From Patiria pectinifera (lineage: Eukaryota > Echinodermata > Asteroidea > Valvatida > Asterinidae): a stretch of 64,000 nucleotides of DNA. The position numbers were made by a program, and so were the translations under genes. The notes beneath the pieces were generated by a model that saw nothing but the letters and a program-made list of their open reading frames with translations, searched no databases and was not told where the DNA came from. The stretch is taken from the NCBI GenBank assembly GCA_029964075.1, contig CM057138.1, forward strand, positions 5,698,932-5,762,931. Direction: 5' to 3'. Numbering within the stretch: position 1 is the stretch's first letter; each line of letters starts with the position of its first letter. This document shows positions 21,300 through 32,149 of the stretch, piece by piece.

Positions 21300-21560
21300 A
21301 CAAGGTGCTGCGGCGCGTATTGCAGCCACTGCCAGAAACACCGGGGCAAACCCCTTCTCTTGAACGTTATGTGTTACCGGGTTCTTTAATGTGCATTACA
21401 CCTACGGCTTTACGTCCCATACAAAGCAATAATGGTAAAGTGCCTTGCTCAAGAGCACAAACACCATGTTCCAAGTCAGGATTCGAACCCATGTGCCACG
21501 ACACACGAGTTGAACACCGTAACCACTGGACCACAGCACCCCACGGTACAGCCCAACAGC
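21300..21560. repeat. Possible tRNA-related SINE (- strand)
   Basis: The reverse complement contains TGGTCCAGTGGTTACGGTGT and ATGGGTTCGAATCCTGAC, which look like A-box and B-box promoter elements of a tRNA-derived SINE, followed by TCTTGAGCAAGGCACTTTAC. The boundaries are uncertain. It lies in laminin intron 16. Confidence 0.5.
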
Positions 21561-21739
21561 ATCCTCTCTTCTAGATGGACAACTCTTCCCCCCACCTTGA
21601 CCCCCACCTTTATTCCCTTCCCCCCCACCACCCCACCCCTGATAACACTACTGGGTGACCACTACATTAGGGATTCACACCAGTCAAAGCATTAGTAACA
21701 ATGAAATCTGTGGTTGACTGATAAAACTCAATAACTCAC

Positions 21740-22030
21740 ACTGGCATCCGTTGCTGGAGAACCCGTGGTGATCAAACAGACACTCATCGCACAGCGGCCC
21801 CCCGACTCCCTCCAGACACGGGCACTGGCCGCCACCCACGTCACACTGGGCGTTGGTGGAACCCGTGGAGTCGCAGTTACACGGCTGGCAACCCCGGCCG
21901 CTCTCCAGGTCCCAGTAGCCCTCCTCGCACTGGTCGCACTGACGGCCCACCACGAAGGGGAGGCACCGGCACTGGCCGTCGGTCTGGTCGCACTCGATGC
22001 TGAACGAGCCCGTGTTGTAACAGTCACACG
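21740..22030 (-). CDS. LAMC1: Laminin gamma exon 16: two LE modules
   Basis: The longest single LE exon (97 codons). After AACTTAAG it encodes CDCYNTGSFSIECDQTDGQC, PFVVGRQCDQCEEGYWDLES, then PCNCDSTGSTNAQCDVGGGQ and CLFDHHGFSSNGCQ. It matches the vertebrate pair SCNPVTGQCEC and GSTNGQCDIRTGQC. Phase 1 at both ends, donor GTGAGT. Confidence 0.95.
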
Positions 22031-22509
22031 CTTAAGTTTTGGAGGGAAACAATGTACATAAGTATTTTGTGTTCTAAAAAAAGTCAAATTTTGTGCATTT
22101 TTAAACAATCACCTAAATTGACCCCTAGATGACATTTGACCTCCAATTTCGGAAGAGGTGTCATAAACCCCAACAGGATCACTCCCGCTAAGTTACAATA
22201 TAATCCATGAAATTCTGAAGACATAGAAACATTTGAAGCATATTTGAACAATGACCTCTAATGACCCCTACATGACTTTTGACCTCAGTAATACAATGAA
22301 GAATTGTGTCTTCCCACCCAAAGGTCACTGCATCCAAGTTTCATCGAAATCCATGAAAGCATGTAGAAGTTAATACTTTTTTTCAAAACTTAACATACGG
22401 GTCTAGGGTCATACAGAATTTATGAGTTTAGTGTTTCTCAAAACTTTCTTTAGGTGACACAAAAACTCATTTTAAGTTTGGCAAACATGTACAACAACCG
22501 CAAACCTAC

Positions 22510-22622
22510 GTCTGCATTGGCCCTTGGGAAGTGCGAGGGCATCGCCATAGAAACCAGCCAGGCAATTCTCACAGTTGAAGCCGCCTGTATTGTAGATGCA
22601 CTTCAGGCATTCACCGGTATCC
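22510..22622 (-). CDS. LAMC1: Laminin gamma exon 15: LE module after the nidogen site
   Basis: After CTATGCAG it encodes [20 protein letters not shown], then [17 protein letters not shown]. It is nearly colinear with vertebrate [20 protein letters not shown]. The donor is GTAGGT. Starts in phase 2 and ends in phase 1. Confidence 0.95.
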
Positions 22623-22696
22623 CTGCATAGGCAAAGGACAAATGGCTAGATTTTAATTACAATTACAACTTTTCATTTTGCAGTCAAGGAATTTGT

Positions 22697-22763
22697 GGTC
22701 GATCACATGTCGATCACATGTCCATCACAAGTGCATCACATGTCCATCACATGTCCATCATAC
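22697..22763. repeat. 11-bp tandem repeat, about six copies
   Basis: Units of the form GATCACATGTC or CATCACATGTC repeat with an 11-bp period in laminin intron 14. It immediately precedes the pogo-like element at 22770. Confidence 0.85.
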
Positions 22764-22769
22764 AATGAA

Positions 22770-23560
22770 CAGTAAACTCCGGCTAAGTCGGCACTCTCGG
22801 GACCCGAGAATTTGTGAAGTCTTACGCGAATGCCGATATCTGCTGTAAGTCGTCATTTTGCCCACTTACATGCCGATATCTGCTGTAAGTCGTCATTTTG
22901 CCGACTTACATGAATGGTCTGTTGTACACATCATTCATTGCACTAATTGGCTTTGATTTACCCTGGATTATCTCCTTAATGCTTGAGTTGAATCCAGCAA
23001 ATTAATCGTCGAATTGTATCATCACATTTGGGGTATTGCTATTGGAGACCACGATACATATGTACGTGCACAGTAATGAATTAAATGCGTGCATGGTCCA
23101 GTATATACCACGCACGCATTGACTGCAGCAGTTGTCATCCAACAAGACGACCCCCAAAATGGACAGAGCGCATGCGTACAGCCTAGAGGGGGTACTGGTA
23201 TTGATATGCTCACGATGCATATGCGATGTATGCAGTCGGACACCCTTTTTCGACACCGATGCATGCAGCGATCACGGGCCGTGCGAAACCACTTTTCACT
23301 CAACACTTTGCCAACCGCAGTACAGGAAGTCGATGCCAATGCGTGATTTGTTAAATGCCGACTTACACAAAGGATTTTGTAATGCTTTTTATGGAAAGGG
23401 GACCGAGAGTAACACGACGTCTTGAGCGAAATGGCGACTTATAAAAGCCGACTTACAAATAAAAAATTCAATGGAAATGCATTACGGACAATCGGGACTT
23501 TAGTCAGACGGCCGACTTGAGCAATTTGACGAGTTGTACGATGTCAGTTTAACTGGAGTT
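22770..23560. mobile_element. Probable pogo/Tigger-type non-autonomous element
   Basis: The left end CAGTAAACTCCGGCTAAGTC, with CGACTTAC motifs near both ends (GCCGACTTACA at 23447; GGCCGACTTGAGC at 23511), recalls the CAGT-start termini of pogo-like Tc1/mariner elements. The right end near CAGTTTAACTG at 23544 is degenerate. The interior has ATGCATGCA and TGCGTGCA motifs but no transposase. Confidence 0.45.
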
Positions 23561-23886
23561 GGTCCTTAGTCCTGATTTTGGAATGAAATGACGTCATACA
23601 TGCTTAGATATATCAGACGTTCTACCGGAGATGGGCTGCGTGGAGAACGAGTGATACCCAGACTACACTGGGTGTTAGCTCCGTGTTTTTCTCACAGTTT
23701 TTGCCATCACAGCTTTGAAGGCTTGTCTACTTCCTACTGCGCACGGCGCTGCACAATCCTTGCCTACTACAATGGCAGCGCTGACTTTCCGGTACCCGGA
23801 TGTAGGCCAGGTCAAGTGGGTCAGTGAGAGAGACCGACAGTCATCAGAAAATGAAAGGTTCAGTTGTGGAATTTAGGGGGCTTTAC

Positions 23887-24016
23887 CTGTCACAGTTTCC
23901 GACCGCGTTCTGGTCAATGTTGCCGCTGCACTGGCACGGAATACATGCTGAGGGGGGTCCGTTGCGACCCAGGGGGTCCCCAAAGAAACCATCGGCACAG
24001 AACTCACAACGGTTAC
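23887..24016 (-). CDS. LAMC1: Laminin gamma exon 14: LE module with nidogen-binding loop
   Basis: After TTTTACAG it encodes [32 protein letters not shown], then [12 protein letters not shown], followed by GTAAAG. In vertebrate gamma-1 the loop NIDPNAV binds nidogen through its Asp, Asn and Val. All three are present here (codons within 23901-23921), with Pro changed to Gln. Starts in phase 1 and ends in phase 2. Confidence 0.96.
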
Positions 24017-25326
24017 CTGTAAAATAAGGCCAGCAAAAAATAATCACTGTCATAAACTTGAAGTCTGAAAATCTTTTAGACAAAAAACTGAACTTCAGCT
24101 TGAAGTTCTTCGAATTAATAACAAAAGGAAGAAACTAAATTAGAGATTTGTATTTGTTGAGTTACAAGTGCATCGGGCCGACAACTATTTTATTGGACAT
24201 TGCCCAGTTAACTTGTGAATATTTTTATGTCACAACAGAAAAAAAAGAATCGTGAAATTCAGCCTTTTTCAATGGAACCGGTTGTTTTAATTTGAAAAAA
24301 AAAAAGCTTCCTAGTACTGGCTTTTAAGTATAAGTGACCAAAAAATTGTTGCAATTGCCCATTGTATCTCTGAGATATGGTGCTTTGAACTTTCATGTGT
24401 GCGTAACCTGTTTGTCCACGGAGGTACATGTACATTTGCATACATTCCATCTGCTCCAATGAGCTCAAAAAAAAAATACAGCAATGCATGCTTGAACATT
24501 ACCATTTGAAAAGACCGCGCTAACAATGAAGCCCATTTTAACATTTGAAAGGGTTAACAACGACATCTGATTATGTAATGTTATGCAACAATGAACTTAA
24601 GCCTACAGCTCCTTGGGTAGATGATCTAAACACTGACATGAATAATTGGACCGCCTCAATAAAAGTTACCAGGTCAAAACGTTTTGTTGGCAAGGTTTCT
24701 AATTTGTGTGAACTACAAATATGTCCAGTTTACATAAAATAACACATGAACAAGGCTGATTTTGTTGACTTTTATTCAAATTAGCATACTTAGCACTATT
24801 CTTGCGACTTTTACCAAGCTTTTTTTCCAGCATACATGGTTAAAGGGCTATACTTTACTACTATGCACAGAAACAATTCGGGCGATTCACAATGCAATGC
24901 GCCACCAAAGAGTTGCCGTTGAGAGTCCATTTTTTCAAGTTGACGGTTGACAAAACACGGCCCATTTGAATGAGTGTCAGTAGACAACTTGAGCTAATTT
25001 ATTAAACATGTAGATTGGGGCATCGTGTTCTGCCGCCTTACAACAAACACCATACTGAGAAAAAGGAAATAACAGGGCCGGCAGATACTCGAATCAAACG
25101 CTTACGAAACTGCTGACAGGAAAAACTAACAATTTCAAATGTTCCGCGTTGCAAATTTGTCGACCATCTCCCACAATGCACTGGGAAATAATGACCCCTC
25201 CATGGCAAACTCTTGGTGGCGCACTGCATTGTGAAACGCCTGAATTGAAATAAGTTAACTCAGTAGGTGAAAGTTGCTGTCAAAAGTGTACTTCCTTAAT
25301 TTTGCACCACCGTGTACACCACTTAC
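24017..25326 (-). other. Laminin intron 13
   Basis: No gene is seen. AT-rich with A-runs near 24296 and 24470. A stretch from about 25070 to 25230 reads like old repeat DNA. No element ends could be defined. Confidence 0.45.
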
Positions 25327-25515
25327 CCACATAACCCATGGGGCAGTTAGTGCACATGACCTCCCCAGTGCTGGGCATCTGCATGCACTCACTACCACCA
25401 GGGCAGGGGCACGGTCGGCAGTCGTCGCTAGCACCCTGCCGAGCGTCGCCATAGAAGCCTGGCGCACACTGCTCGCACTGATCACCGACGGTGTTATCCT
25501 GACAGATGCAGATAC
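25327..25515 (-). CDS. LAMC1: Laminin gamma exon 13: LE modules after the L4 domain
   Basis: After TTCCTGTCAG it encodes GICICQDNTVGDQCEQCAPG, FYGDARQGASDDCRPCPCPG, GSECMQMPSTGEVMCTNCP and MGYV, then GTAAGT. It matches vertebrate CRDNTAGPHCEKCSDGYYGD and PCPCPGGSSC. Phase 1 at both ends, 63 codons. Confidence 0.96.
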
Positions 25516-25689
25516 CTGACAGGAAGAGAGAGGGCATTTAAAGTCAGGTCTCGTTTTCAAAGCACAGTTTGACGAGTTTTAGAAGCAACTCGGATCGACC
25601 CAAAAGGTTTATGGCTACAGACAGGCAAACTAATATGTATTAATTATCCATTGGTGAGACTCTGACATAACGTCAAACTTTCTGTGTAC

Positions 25690-26104
25690 TTAAAGGTAGG
25701 CTACATCATTTGCCATTCGTGTTTTTTTTTAAGCACTTTTAGTGCTCAACATCTAAAGACAGTTGCTTAACACCTACCCCGACGAACTTTCAGCTCTGTG
25801 CTCAATTCACGAAATCAGCGTCCGGGACATGTTCAGCCGATTGCAGCTACGCCATGTCTTCCTACTGAACTGACTGATAATAGCAAACACGCACGCATGC
25901 ATCCTGTCAACGCTTGCGCACATCCAATCACAGATTCGCCAAGTTACAAACCAACTACTAACAGAAATTTCCAAAAATGTAGCACGTGACACATCTCTTG
26001 AAAATAGCTTTGTTTTATTGTGTTTTTTTTCGTTTTTTTCCCCAAAATGATAGCATGCTCGAATTAGTAATTTCACAGGGAGTTTAGTGCCATTACTTTT
26101 TTAA
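25690..26104. mobile_element. Diverged relative of the 9711/47109 TTAA element
   Basis: Begins TTAAAGGTAGGCTACATCATTTG and ends AGTGCCATTACTTTTTTAA. It shares the AGCACTTTTAGTGCTCAACATC and CGATTGCAGCTACG segments with the 9711-10229 family. Lower similarity than the other pair. Confidence 0.45.
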
Positions 26105-26174
26105 AAGAAAACAATAATATCTTTAATAATTAAGTAAGATTTGAGGCTTTGCATGGTGGAGATACTAAATAATG

Positions 26175-26333
26175 AAAGGTTTGCGGAAACACCATGTGCG
26201 AATAATTTCTCAACTAAGAGAATGGTTCTGAAAAGAACCAGAGGTATAAACTCAGAGTTTATACCTCTGGTTCTTTTCAGAACCATTCTCTTAGTTGAGA
26301 AATTATTCGCACATGGTGTTTCCGCAAACCTTT
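26175..26333. repeat. Perfect palindrome with 79-bp arms and a 1-base centre
   Basis: Arms 26175-26253 and 26255-26333 are exact reverse complements around A26254. Each arm contains the 16-base hairpin GGTTCTTTTCAGAACC or its complement (26224-26239, 26269-26284). To the left it continues into GAGGCTTTGCATGGTGGAGA, shared with 1885-1943. An element end duplicated head to head, or an assembly artefact, could give this. Confidence 0.95.
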
Positions 26334-26560
26334 AATAATTAATAACTTTTAACAATAATATCGCCAGTTACTATTTTGGACAGCTGCAAATGATCTACTC
26401 TATCTTAAGTTCCAATCACGGGATTTATTTCGTTCAGCAGGAGTCTGAAAGAACAGTCTGAAACAAGTGTCAGGTATGCCTATTTGGCATTATCTGACAA
26501 GCATAAAAAAATCCTAGCGGTTGAAAGATTTTGTCTTTTTTTAAGAAATGTTTGAGTCAC

Positions 26561-26791
26561 CTGAGGTCGCCTCGCAGTAGTCGGCGTGGCCGTTGCACTC
26601 GCAGGGGATACACTGGGCAAAGGGCCCACCCTCGGGGGGATCCCGGCGGAACTTGCCGTCGCAGGACTCGCAGAACTGACCCACGTAGCCGACAGGGCAC
26701 TGGCAGAGCTCCACGAAGTCGACCCTCTCGGCCCCGGGGCCCACGGCCCGCCGCACCGTCGGGAAATCAAAGTTGTCAATGATGCCTTGCG
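26561..26791 (-). CDS. LAMC1: Laminin gamma exon 12: end of L4, resumption of LE array
   Basis: After TCCACAG it encodes AQGIIDNFDFPTVRRAVGPG, AERVDFVELCQCPVGYVGQF, CESCDGKFRRDPPEGGPFAQ and CIPCECNGHADYCEATS, then GTGACT. Vertebrate gamma-1 has the same succession: an L4 tail, CTCPVGYGGQFCEMC, then CACNGHSETC. Phase 1 at both ends, 77 codons. Confidence 0.96.
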
Positions 26792-26871
26792 CTGTGGATG
26801 GAATCAAACAATTAGGGTGTCGTGTTTGATGATGCTTGTACATTTATGTTCAAACAACGGAATACGCTAAC

Positions 26872-27272
26872 TTAACCCTAACCCCTCGAGCACTTTTTAC
26901 TAGAAAGTATCCTGAATCTGCCAAAATCCACCAATTATGTCATGCAAAAAAATGTTGGTATATCCTGAGTCCATAAGAATCCACCAGTGAGTCCATCAGA
27001 ATCCACCAGTGTAGTACACATACCTCGTACACACCAAACATATATAGGCAAAGAGTTAAACTGTTTAGATCCTGAATCCATCAAAGTCCCCCAACTGCTC
27101 AATATGGAGGTATCCTGAATCCATCAAAATCCAGCAGTTCCGCTAGGCTTACTGTCCCGAATCCATAAAAATCCCCTAACATTTTAAATATGGAGGTATC
27201 CTAAATCCGCTGAAATCCTCCAAAACAGGGGTGTGGATTTTGATGGATTCAGGTACGGTACGTTAGGGTTAA
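26872..27272. mobile_element. TTAA-flanked MITE, CCCTAACCCC...GTTAGGG
   Basis: TTAA-CCCTAACCCC at the left and ACGTTAGGG-TTAA at the right, 401 bp. The interior repeats TCCTGAATCCATCAAAATCC-type units seven or more times. The motif style resembles the 12337 and 60361 elements, though the sequence differs. Confidence 0.75.
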
Positions 27273-27703
27273 TATTCTTAGACTTTTCCCAGACTGTGCT
27301 CATGCAGTGCTACCAAACCTCCATGTTGAGAATCTTCCATTTCATTCAGTTAAATGCTGGCTCTATAAACTGAATAAAACCCCTTGCATACTCCCTTACT
27401 GCACCTGGGGCCAATTTCACCAAACTCATGGTATAAACTTATGATTCACGGTTGGACTTATAAAGGAGCAACACGTGTATTGTAAGTCATGTAAGTGTGA
27501 TGTAAGTAATGTATGTAGTGCGATTCATCTTTGGTGACAACATGATGACTTTATTTTTTGCACAATATGGTGACCGTTGCAAGTATTTACTTGCTTTCAG
27601 ATGAGCGGTTGTACCCTTGGAACAATTTAAACTTCAACTGGGAAAGTTTTCATCAGATGTATGACTTAAACTGTATTGCAATTGTCTTGTGATTTATCCT
27701 GAC

Positions 27704-27816
27704 CTCCATCAGCATACGTTGCTCTGATCATGATAGCTGTCAGGTTGGTTAGCAGACGCTGGAAATCAAACGAAGAGGGTCTCTGCACCCACCCTAACTC
27801 CTCCTCCTCACGCAGC
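27704..27816 (-). CDS. LAMC1: Laminin gamma exon 11: L4 domain
   Basis: After CCCCTGCAG it encodes LREEEELGWVQRPSSFDFQ, then RLLTNLTAIMIRATYADG. It aligns with vertebrate LTPFEFQKLLNNLTSIKIRG. The donor is the weak GTCAGG. Starts in phase 2 and ends in phase 1. The NLT sequon is conserved. Confidence 0.93.
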
Positions 27817-28100
27817 CTGCAGGGGGAAAATTACAATCTTAGGACCACTTCCTTTCTTTGATTCGTTAATAACCCACATTTTGAGACTCATTTGTGATTG
27901 TGCTTTAAAATAAAGTGAGGTTTGCTTAAGTATTTTATTTTCTGTCACCTCATGAAATTATTCTTACCATTGCACTCACAAACATTCCTTATTTGTACAC
28001 TATTTTTCCCTCTAAATGGCATCATTACAGCGCCGCCATGCACGAAAAAAAAGCCTATTCCAATTCATGCACATATAACTAACTCATAAAGGTTGTCCTA

Positions 28101-28616
28101 AGGGACCGTGACCATTCAGCCCCAGTATGAAAAGGGCCCCACGGTAAGCTCGTCCCCTCCCAAGAAGTCCTTTCGTACCGTCCCAGCTACCGGCCCAGGA
28201 GCTGGTCCGGTTGCTAATCAGGAACTCCTCTATCCTGGGGTCTATTGTTTGCAAGTATTGACACATGTAATATATCCCAGAAGAAGCCTGCTTGTGGTTT
28301 TCATCTCTCAGCGCGAAACAATAGAACACTTTCACCGGCACAGATCAAAACCCCTGCCATGCGGATTCGCGCACAATGGGACCGTAAATTAAAAAGGCCT
28401 TTGGAAGGATTTTATCTTTAATCCGGTAAGTCTGCTATTGTTCTGCTCTGGAGGTTCTCTAAAGGGCAATAAATTGATGCGCCTGACTGACTTCAAAACT
28501 TCTGGTCAGACAGGACCATGTACCGGATGAGACTGGGATGACGACCTGACTGGCTCTGGACCGGACGAGGTACCGGGGGACCCTTTTCATACCAGGGCTG
28601 AATGGTCACGGTCCCT
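28101..28616. mobile_element. MITE with AGGGACCGTGACCATTCAGCCC inverted ends
   Basis: The first 20 or more bases (AGGGACCGTGACCATTCAGC) are exactly mirrored at 28595-28616. Similarity continues inwards with AGTATGAAAAGGG versus CCCTTTTCATACC and an accompanying CCGGTAC. It is 516 bp and non-coding. The flanks show no convincing long target duplication. Confidence 0.85.
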
Positions 28617-28681
28617 AAACTATTCCGATTCAAAAGACACTAAGAGAAGCCTCTTTAGTATCAACCCTTCTGACTACCAAC

Positions 28682-28871
28682 CTGAAGGTGTACGTCTGGG
28701 GCAGGATGCCCGGGGTGGGGTTCCCCTGGGCCACAATGGGCGCAGATATGGTCAGGCCGTCGCCCATCAGAATGACATCCTCCACGGTCAGGCTAGGCTC
28801 CGCCCCTACATGGCGGAATGTGAAGGTCATCTCCTGGCCGTAGCCCAACCGTTTGTCACCGAGGTACTTGT
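28682..28871 (-). CDS. LAMC1: Laminin gamma exon 10: L4 domain core
   Basis: After GAATTTTCAG it encodes DKYLGDKRLGYGQEMTFTFR, HVGAEPSLTVEDVILMGDGL, TISAPIVAQGNPTPGILPQT and YTFR, then GTTGGT. It matches vertebrate KFLGKQVLSYGQNLSFSFRV and VSVPLIAQGN. Starts in phase 1 and ends in phase 2. Confidence 0.95.
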
Positions 28872-28999
28872 CTGAAAATTCAAACAACAAATATTGTACA
28901 TGTACATGTGACACTATGGTACCGGTACATGTGAGTACCCTAAAGGAATAAACAATTCTGAAAATCTACATGTACACGTACATGCAGGTGAAGCAATTT

Positions 29000-29306
29000 T
29001 ACACATTGGGGAATTGTAAGGTCAGAGAATCAGTCTAGCTGGCTTTTACCCCTTCACAGGTGTGTAATCAATTGCAAAGAAAATGCGGAATGACTAAATA
29101 TGAAGAAAAATGTGAGTTTAAAAAAAAGCCAGTTTACCAACGTTGGAAATTGATACAAAAATACCACTTTACTTGCAAATGTCAGCACACCAGAAGCCAT
29201 GAGTTTACAGAATGATTAAGACTGTCATTCCTAACAGTCCAGTAAAGTATGTTGTTATAATTTCATTGTTTTGTTTTTTGACGCAAATGTTGTATCTTCC
29301 CTTTAT
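29000..29306. mobile_element. AGGGAATGTACA-family MITE, copy 2, 5'-truncated
   Basis: GGGGAATTGTAAGGTCAGAG, then AATCAGTCTAGCTGGC-TTTACC and the right end GCAAATGTTGTATCTTCCCT match the 11497-12007 element at high identity. The left part is missing. It ends 35 bases from the donor side of laminin exon 9. Confidence 0.75.
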
Positions 29307-29341
29307 TCTTCAAGTCTTATGCACAAAAAGCGAAAGCTTAC

Positions 29342-29464
29342 CTGGTGCAACGAAGTAGTAAGGCCGCGTGTTGTCGGAAGCAATGCCAATGTTTTGACGG
29401 ATGCTGCTAAACACCAGGGTGCCTTCCTGACCATATCGACCCCTAGCTTCCCAACCTTCGTTAC
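29342..29464 (-). CDS. LAMC1: Laminin gamma exon 9: start of the L4 domain
   Basis: After TGTGTGCAG it encodes GNEGWEARGRYGQEGTLVFS, SIRQNIGIASDNTRPYYFVA and P, then GTAAGC. It aligns with vertebrate EDGWRAEQRDGSEASLEWS and PRYFIAP. Phase 1 at both ends, 41 codons. Confidence 0.94.
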
Positions 29465-29639
29465 CTGCACACAATCAAACACAACAAACACGTAAATAAC
29501 TTTTTGCCATCCAACGAAGTCAGAACACAGACCAATATAACGAATCTACCGTACCCGGTATGTTCCATTTGTACGTGTGTAACAAGGCCTAAAGGCATGT
29601 AGGACACACACGCATTACTTAGATTTTCCATCTTCCGCA

Positions 29640-30020
29640 AAAGCGAGTGGAATAACAAATCTAATCTTCAAGCAAACTTGTATCCTCGATCCTGATTGGT
29701 CGATCCATGGCAACAACAGTGTGATATGAGGCTGTATTGCACGGTCCATATCGCACCCTGCGTATTGCGCTATTCCAAGATGCGGGCGACATTCCAGCTG
29801 CATGCGCTGAACCGCTAAAAGGTTCGTGTAAAGCAATGGTCCAACTTTACTGCGCGTCAAGTTTGCTTGAAGATAAATTTGTTATCACGCTCGCGCTCAT
29901 GGAACACGGAAAATGTAGTGCGCCTGTGTCCCACATACCACTCGGACTTCGGCCTCGTGGTATGTGGGACACAGACGCACTACATTATTCCATGTTCCAC
30001 TCGCGATCGCGGGATAACTT
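29640..30020. mobile_element. Foldback repeat with CACATACCAC / GTGGTATGTG centre
   Basis: TGTAGTGCGCCTGTGTCCCA followed by CATACCACTCGG is mirrored by CGTGGTATGTGGGACACAGA and CGCACTAC. The outer CAAGCAAACTTG and AAGTTTGCTTG pieces are also paired. A partial relative (GTGCGTCTGTGTCCCACATA) is at 8246. The ends are approximate. Confidence 0.65.
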
Positions 30021-30746
30021 ATAATATATCATGAAGCAAACTTGATGCGCAATACAAATGCAATGCATGCAACGCTATGGCCATTTTCCAGTTTTCCAAA
30101 TGAAAGGAAATTTTGGCGAGACTAGAAAGCGGGTTTCACACATCCCGCCCATTTAAAGGGCCCACGCAATGTAATGTTTAAAATGCAATCCTTGAAAATG
30201 CACTTGCGTGTCCCACTAAATTTTTGTTTTGCCATTTTAAAGGGTATTTTGGTGCCTGCTACGTTTTTATGCTAATCAAAATTTCCATATTCATGAGCCG
30301 AAGTGTGATGTCATTTATAGCAGAAATTACAAATTTACAGTTATTTAAGTTGCCAGAATTTTGGATATTTCGCTGTTGTACATTTTCATTTCTTTGGTGA
30401 TTTGTTGTGTCGGCACATGGCAGTAAGCCAATGAACAAACTTTTCTCACAAACGTTTTCAATGAGCGAGTTTTGGGGTTCACAGATTGAACAAAAAAACA
30501 CCCTAAACTGAACAGTGTCTTCCTGAAATGACATCACAGCAACAGCGCCCTCAGTTGTCCGGAAAAGCATGGACAATATTTGAATGTTTAAGTAAATACA
30601 CTTTCCAATAAAATTAACCAAAAAAGGGATATCAAATATTTTTCATACATTTAAGAAGAGGAGAAAGCTGCACAGAATATGTTTTTAAGAAAAATTAATT
30701 GCATGGACACTTTAAATCTATCAAACTTTAGCGGCGAAGTGTGTAC

Positions 30747-30883
30747 CTGAGTTGAACCTGCTCTGCAGGTAGGTGAACTCATATCCAGGAGCTGAGGAGC
30801 ATTCAGAGGAGTGGCCATGACAGAAGCAAGACATACAGCCAAAGGGGTCATCCTCCTGAAGGTTGAAGTAGCCCGACTTGCAT
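30747..30883 (-). CDS. LAMC1: Laminin gamma exon 8: LE module leading into L4
   Basis: After TCTGTTCTAG it encodes CKSGYFNLQEDDPFGCMSCF, then CHGHSSECSSAPGYEFTYLQ and SRFNS, followed by GTACAC. It matches vertebrate CKPGFFNLESSNPRGCTPCF and CFGHSSVCTNAVGY. The LE module here is split by the L4 insertion, as in the family. Starts in phase 2 and ends in phase 1. Confidence 0.96.
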
Positions 30884-30921
30884 CTAGAACAGACAGAGAG
30901 AACGTCAGTCAATATAGACTT

Positions 30922-31198
30922 CAGGCGCAATTTCACGGCGCTGCTAAGCACACGATTTTCTGCTAACAGAGCCTCTGTCTATTTCATGGAGACCGTAAGC
31001 ATAAGCACAGCAAAAGGCACGCTTACTTCAGAAGAAATATTTGCTAAACTTAGTGACGTAACAATAGAAATCTCCATGCACCTGCGACCGTTAGCACACA
31101 CACGCCATGAAATAGTGCTTAAGGTTAGCAAATTTTTCTGCTATGCTAGACACAACTTTTCTGCTAACTGTTAAGCAGCGCCGTGAAATTGGGCCCAG
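30922..31198. mobile_element. MITE with GCGCAATTTCACGGCGCTGC ends
   Basis: GCGCAATTTCACGGCGCTGC followed by TAAGCA is mirrored by TTAAGCAGCGCCGTGAAATT-GGGCC, a 26-bp inverted repeat. The interior has several GCTTAC/GCTAAC and GTAAGC motifs. A diverged half-copy lies at about 31560-31770 ending CCACAAAATTGGGCCC. It starts about 40 bases upstream of exon 8's acceptor. Confidence 0.8.
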
Positions 31199-31923
31199 GT
31201 GTTAAATGGGTACCGGCATTATTCAGGTGTGGCAATCACCCCACAGCAGCATATGAGTCTGGCCCAATCGCTAATGAAAGAGAGATGGGCACTCCGTTCC
31301 TGTTAACACAAGTTCGCCCCCTTTACCTTTACCATTTTTTTGATATTCATGCACTGTTTCGGCAAGTCAGCTGACATCACATTAAAGGGACGTTTTTATG
31401 AGGCCTACCAATATATCTATAGAACTGTATGAGTTGGATTTGGTTATTTCTTGGTAATAAGGATGTGACGTTGCATTTAATTTTGTAAACGTTTAGCAAA
31501 TATTTTAAGAACCGTTTTTAAAGGTTTTCGGAAAATTTGTTAACAGAATTCCGTGCTTACAATAACCATTTTGGGCTAACCCCGATATCAGAAAAAAAAT
31601 CTACTTTGACCCTGTATGCACAGAATCCTTAGTTGCAGGATGTACGCATGCACTCAAGCCAAATTTCCTCGCTAACCCGTGAAATCCGCTTACCGTGAGC
31701 ATGGAATTTTCTGCTACAGTAAGCAGGAATTTTTGCTGCCGGTAAGCAGAGCCACAAAATTGGGCCCTTGTTACTTAATTATTTGACAGCAAATTTTAAT
31801 AATCAATATGAGATACCAGGACGAGAGTGTGAAAAGGAAAGAATAAAAAAGAAGAAAACAAATCTGAAAGAAAACAAAGGCTGTTTTTGCATGTCAACAG
31901 CCAATAAATAAAAAAATGCCTAC

Positions 31924-32031
31924 CTGTCACATTGGCGGCCCTCTACGTTGGTCTTACACTCGCACAGTCCCGTGGTGCTGTCGCATGTTGGTTGACTGTT
32001 GACGCTGCCTGCTACAACACAGTCACAGCTC
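31924..32031 (-). CDS. LAMC1: Laminin gamma exon 7: LE module
   Basis: After AAATTGCAG it encodes [20 protein letters not shown] and [15 protein letters not shown], then GTAGGC. It aligns with vertebrate SCDPSGSIDECNVETGRC and CKDNVEGFNCERC. Phase 2 at both ends. Confidence 0.95.
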
Positions 32032-32149
32032 CTGCAATTTATAGGGTCACAGGCAGGAAGATTTCAGCGGGGAATTTTGAACAAAAGAAGAAGTAAATAT
32101 GGGTTCCTGTCCGTACATCACTTTCACCTTGCATAATCCTAACCTTATC

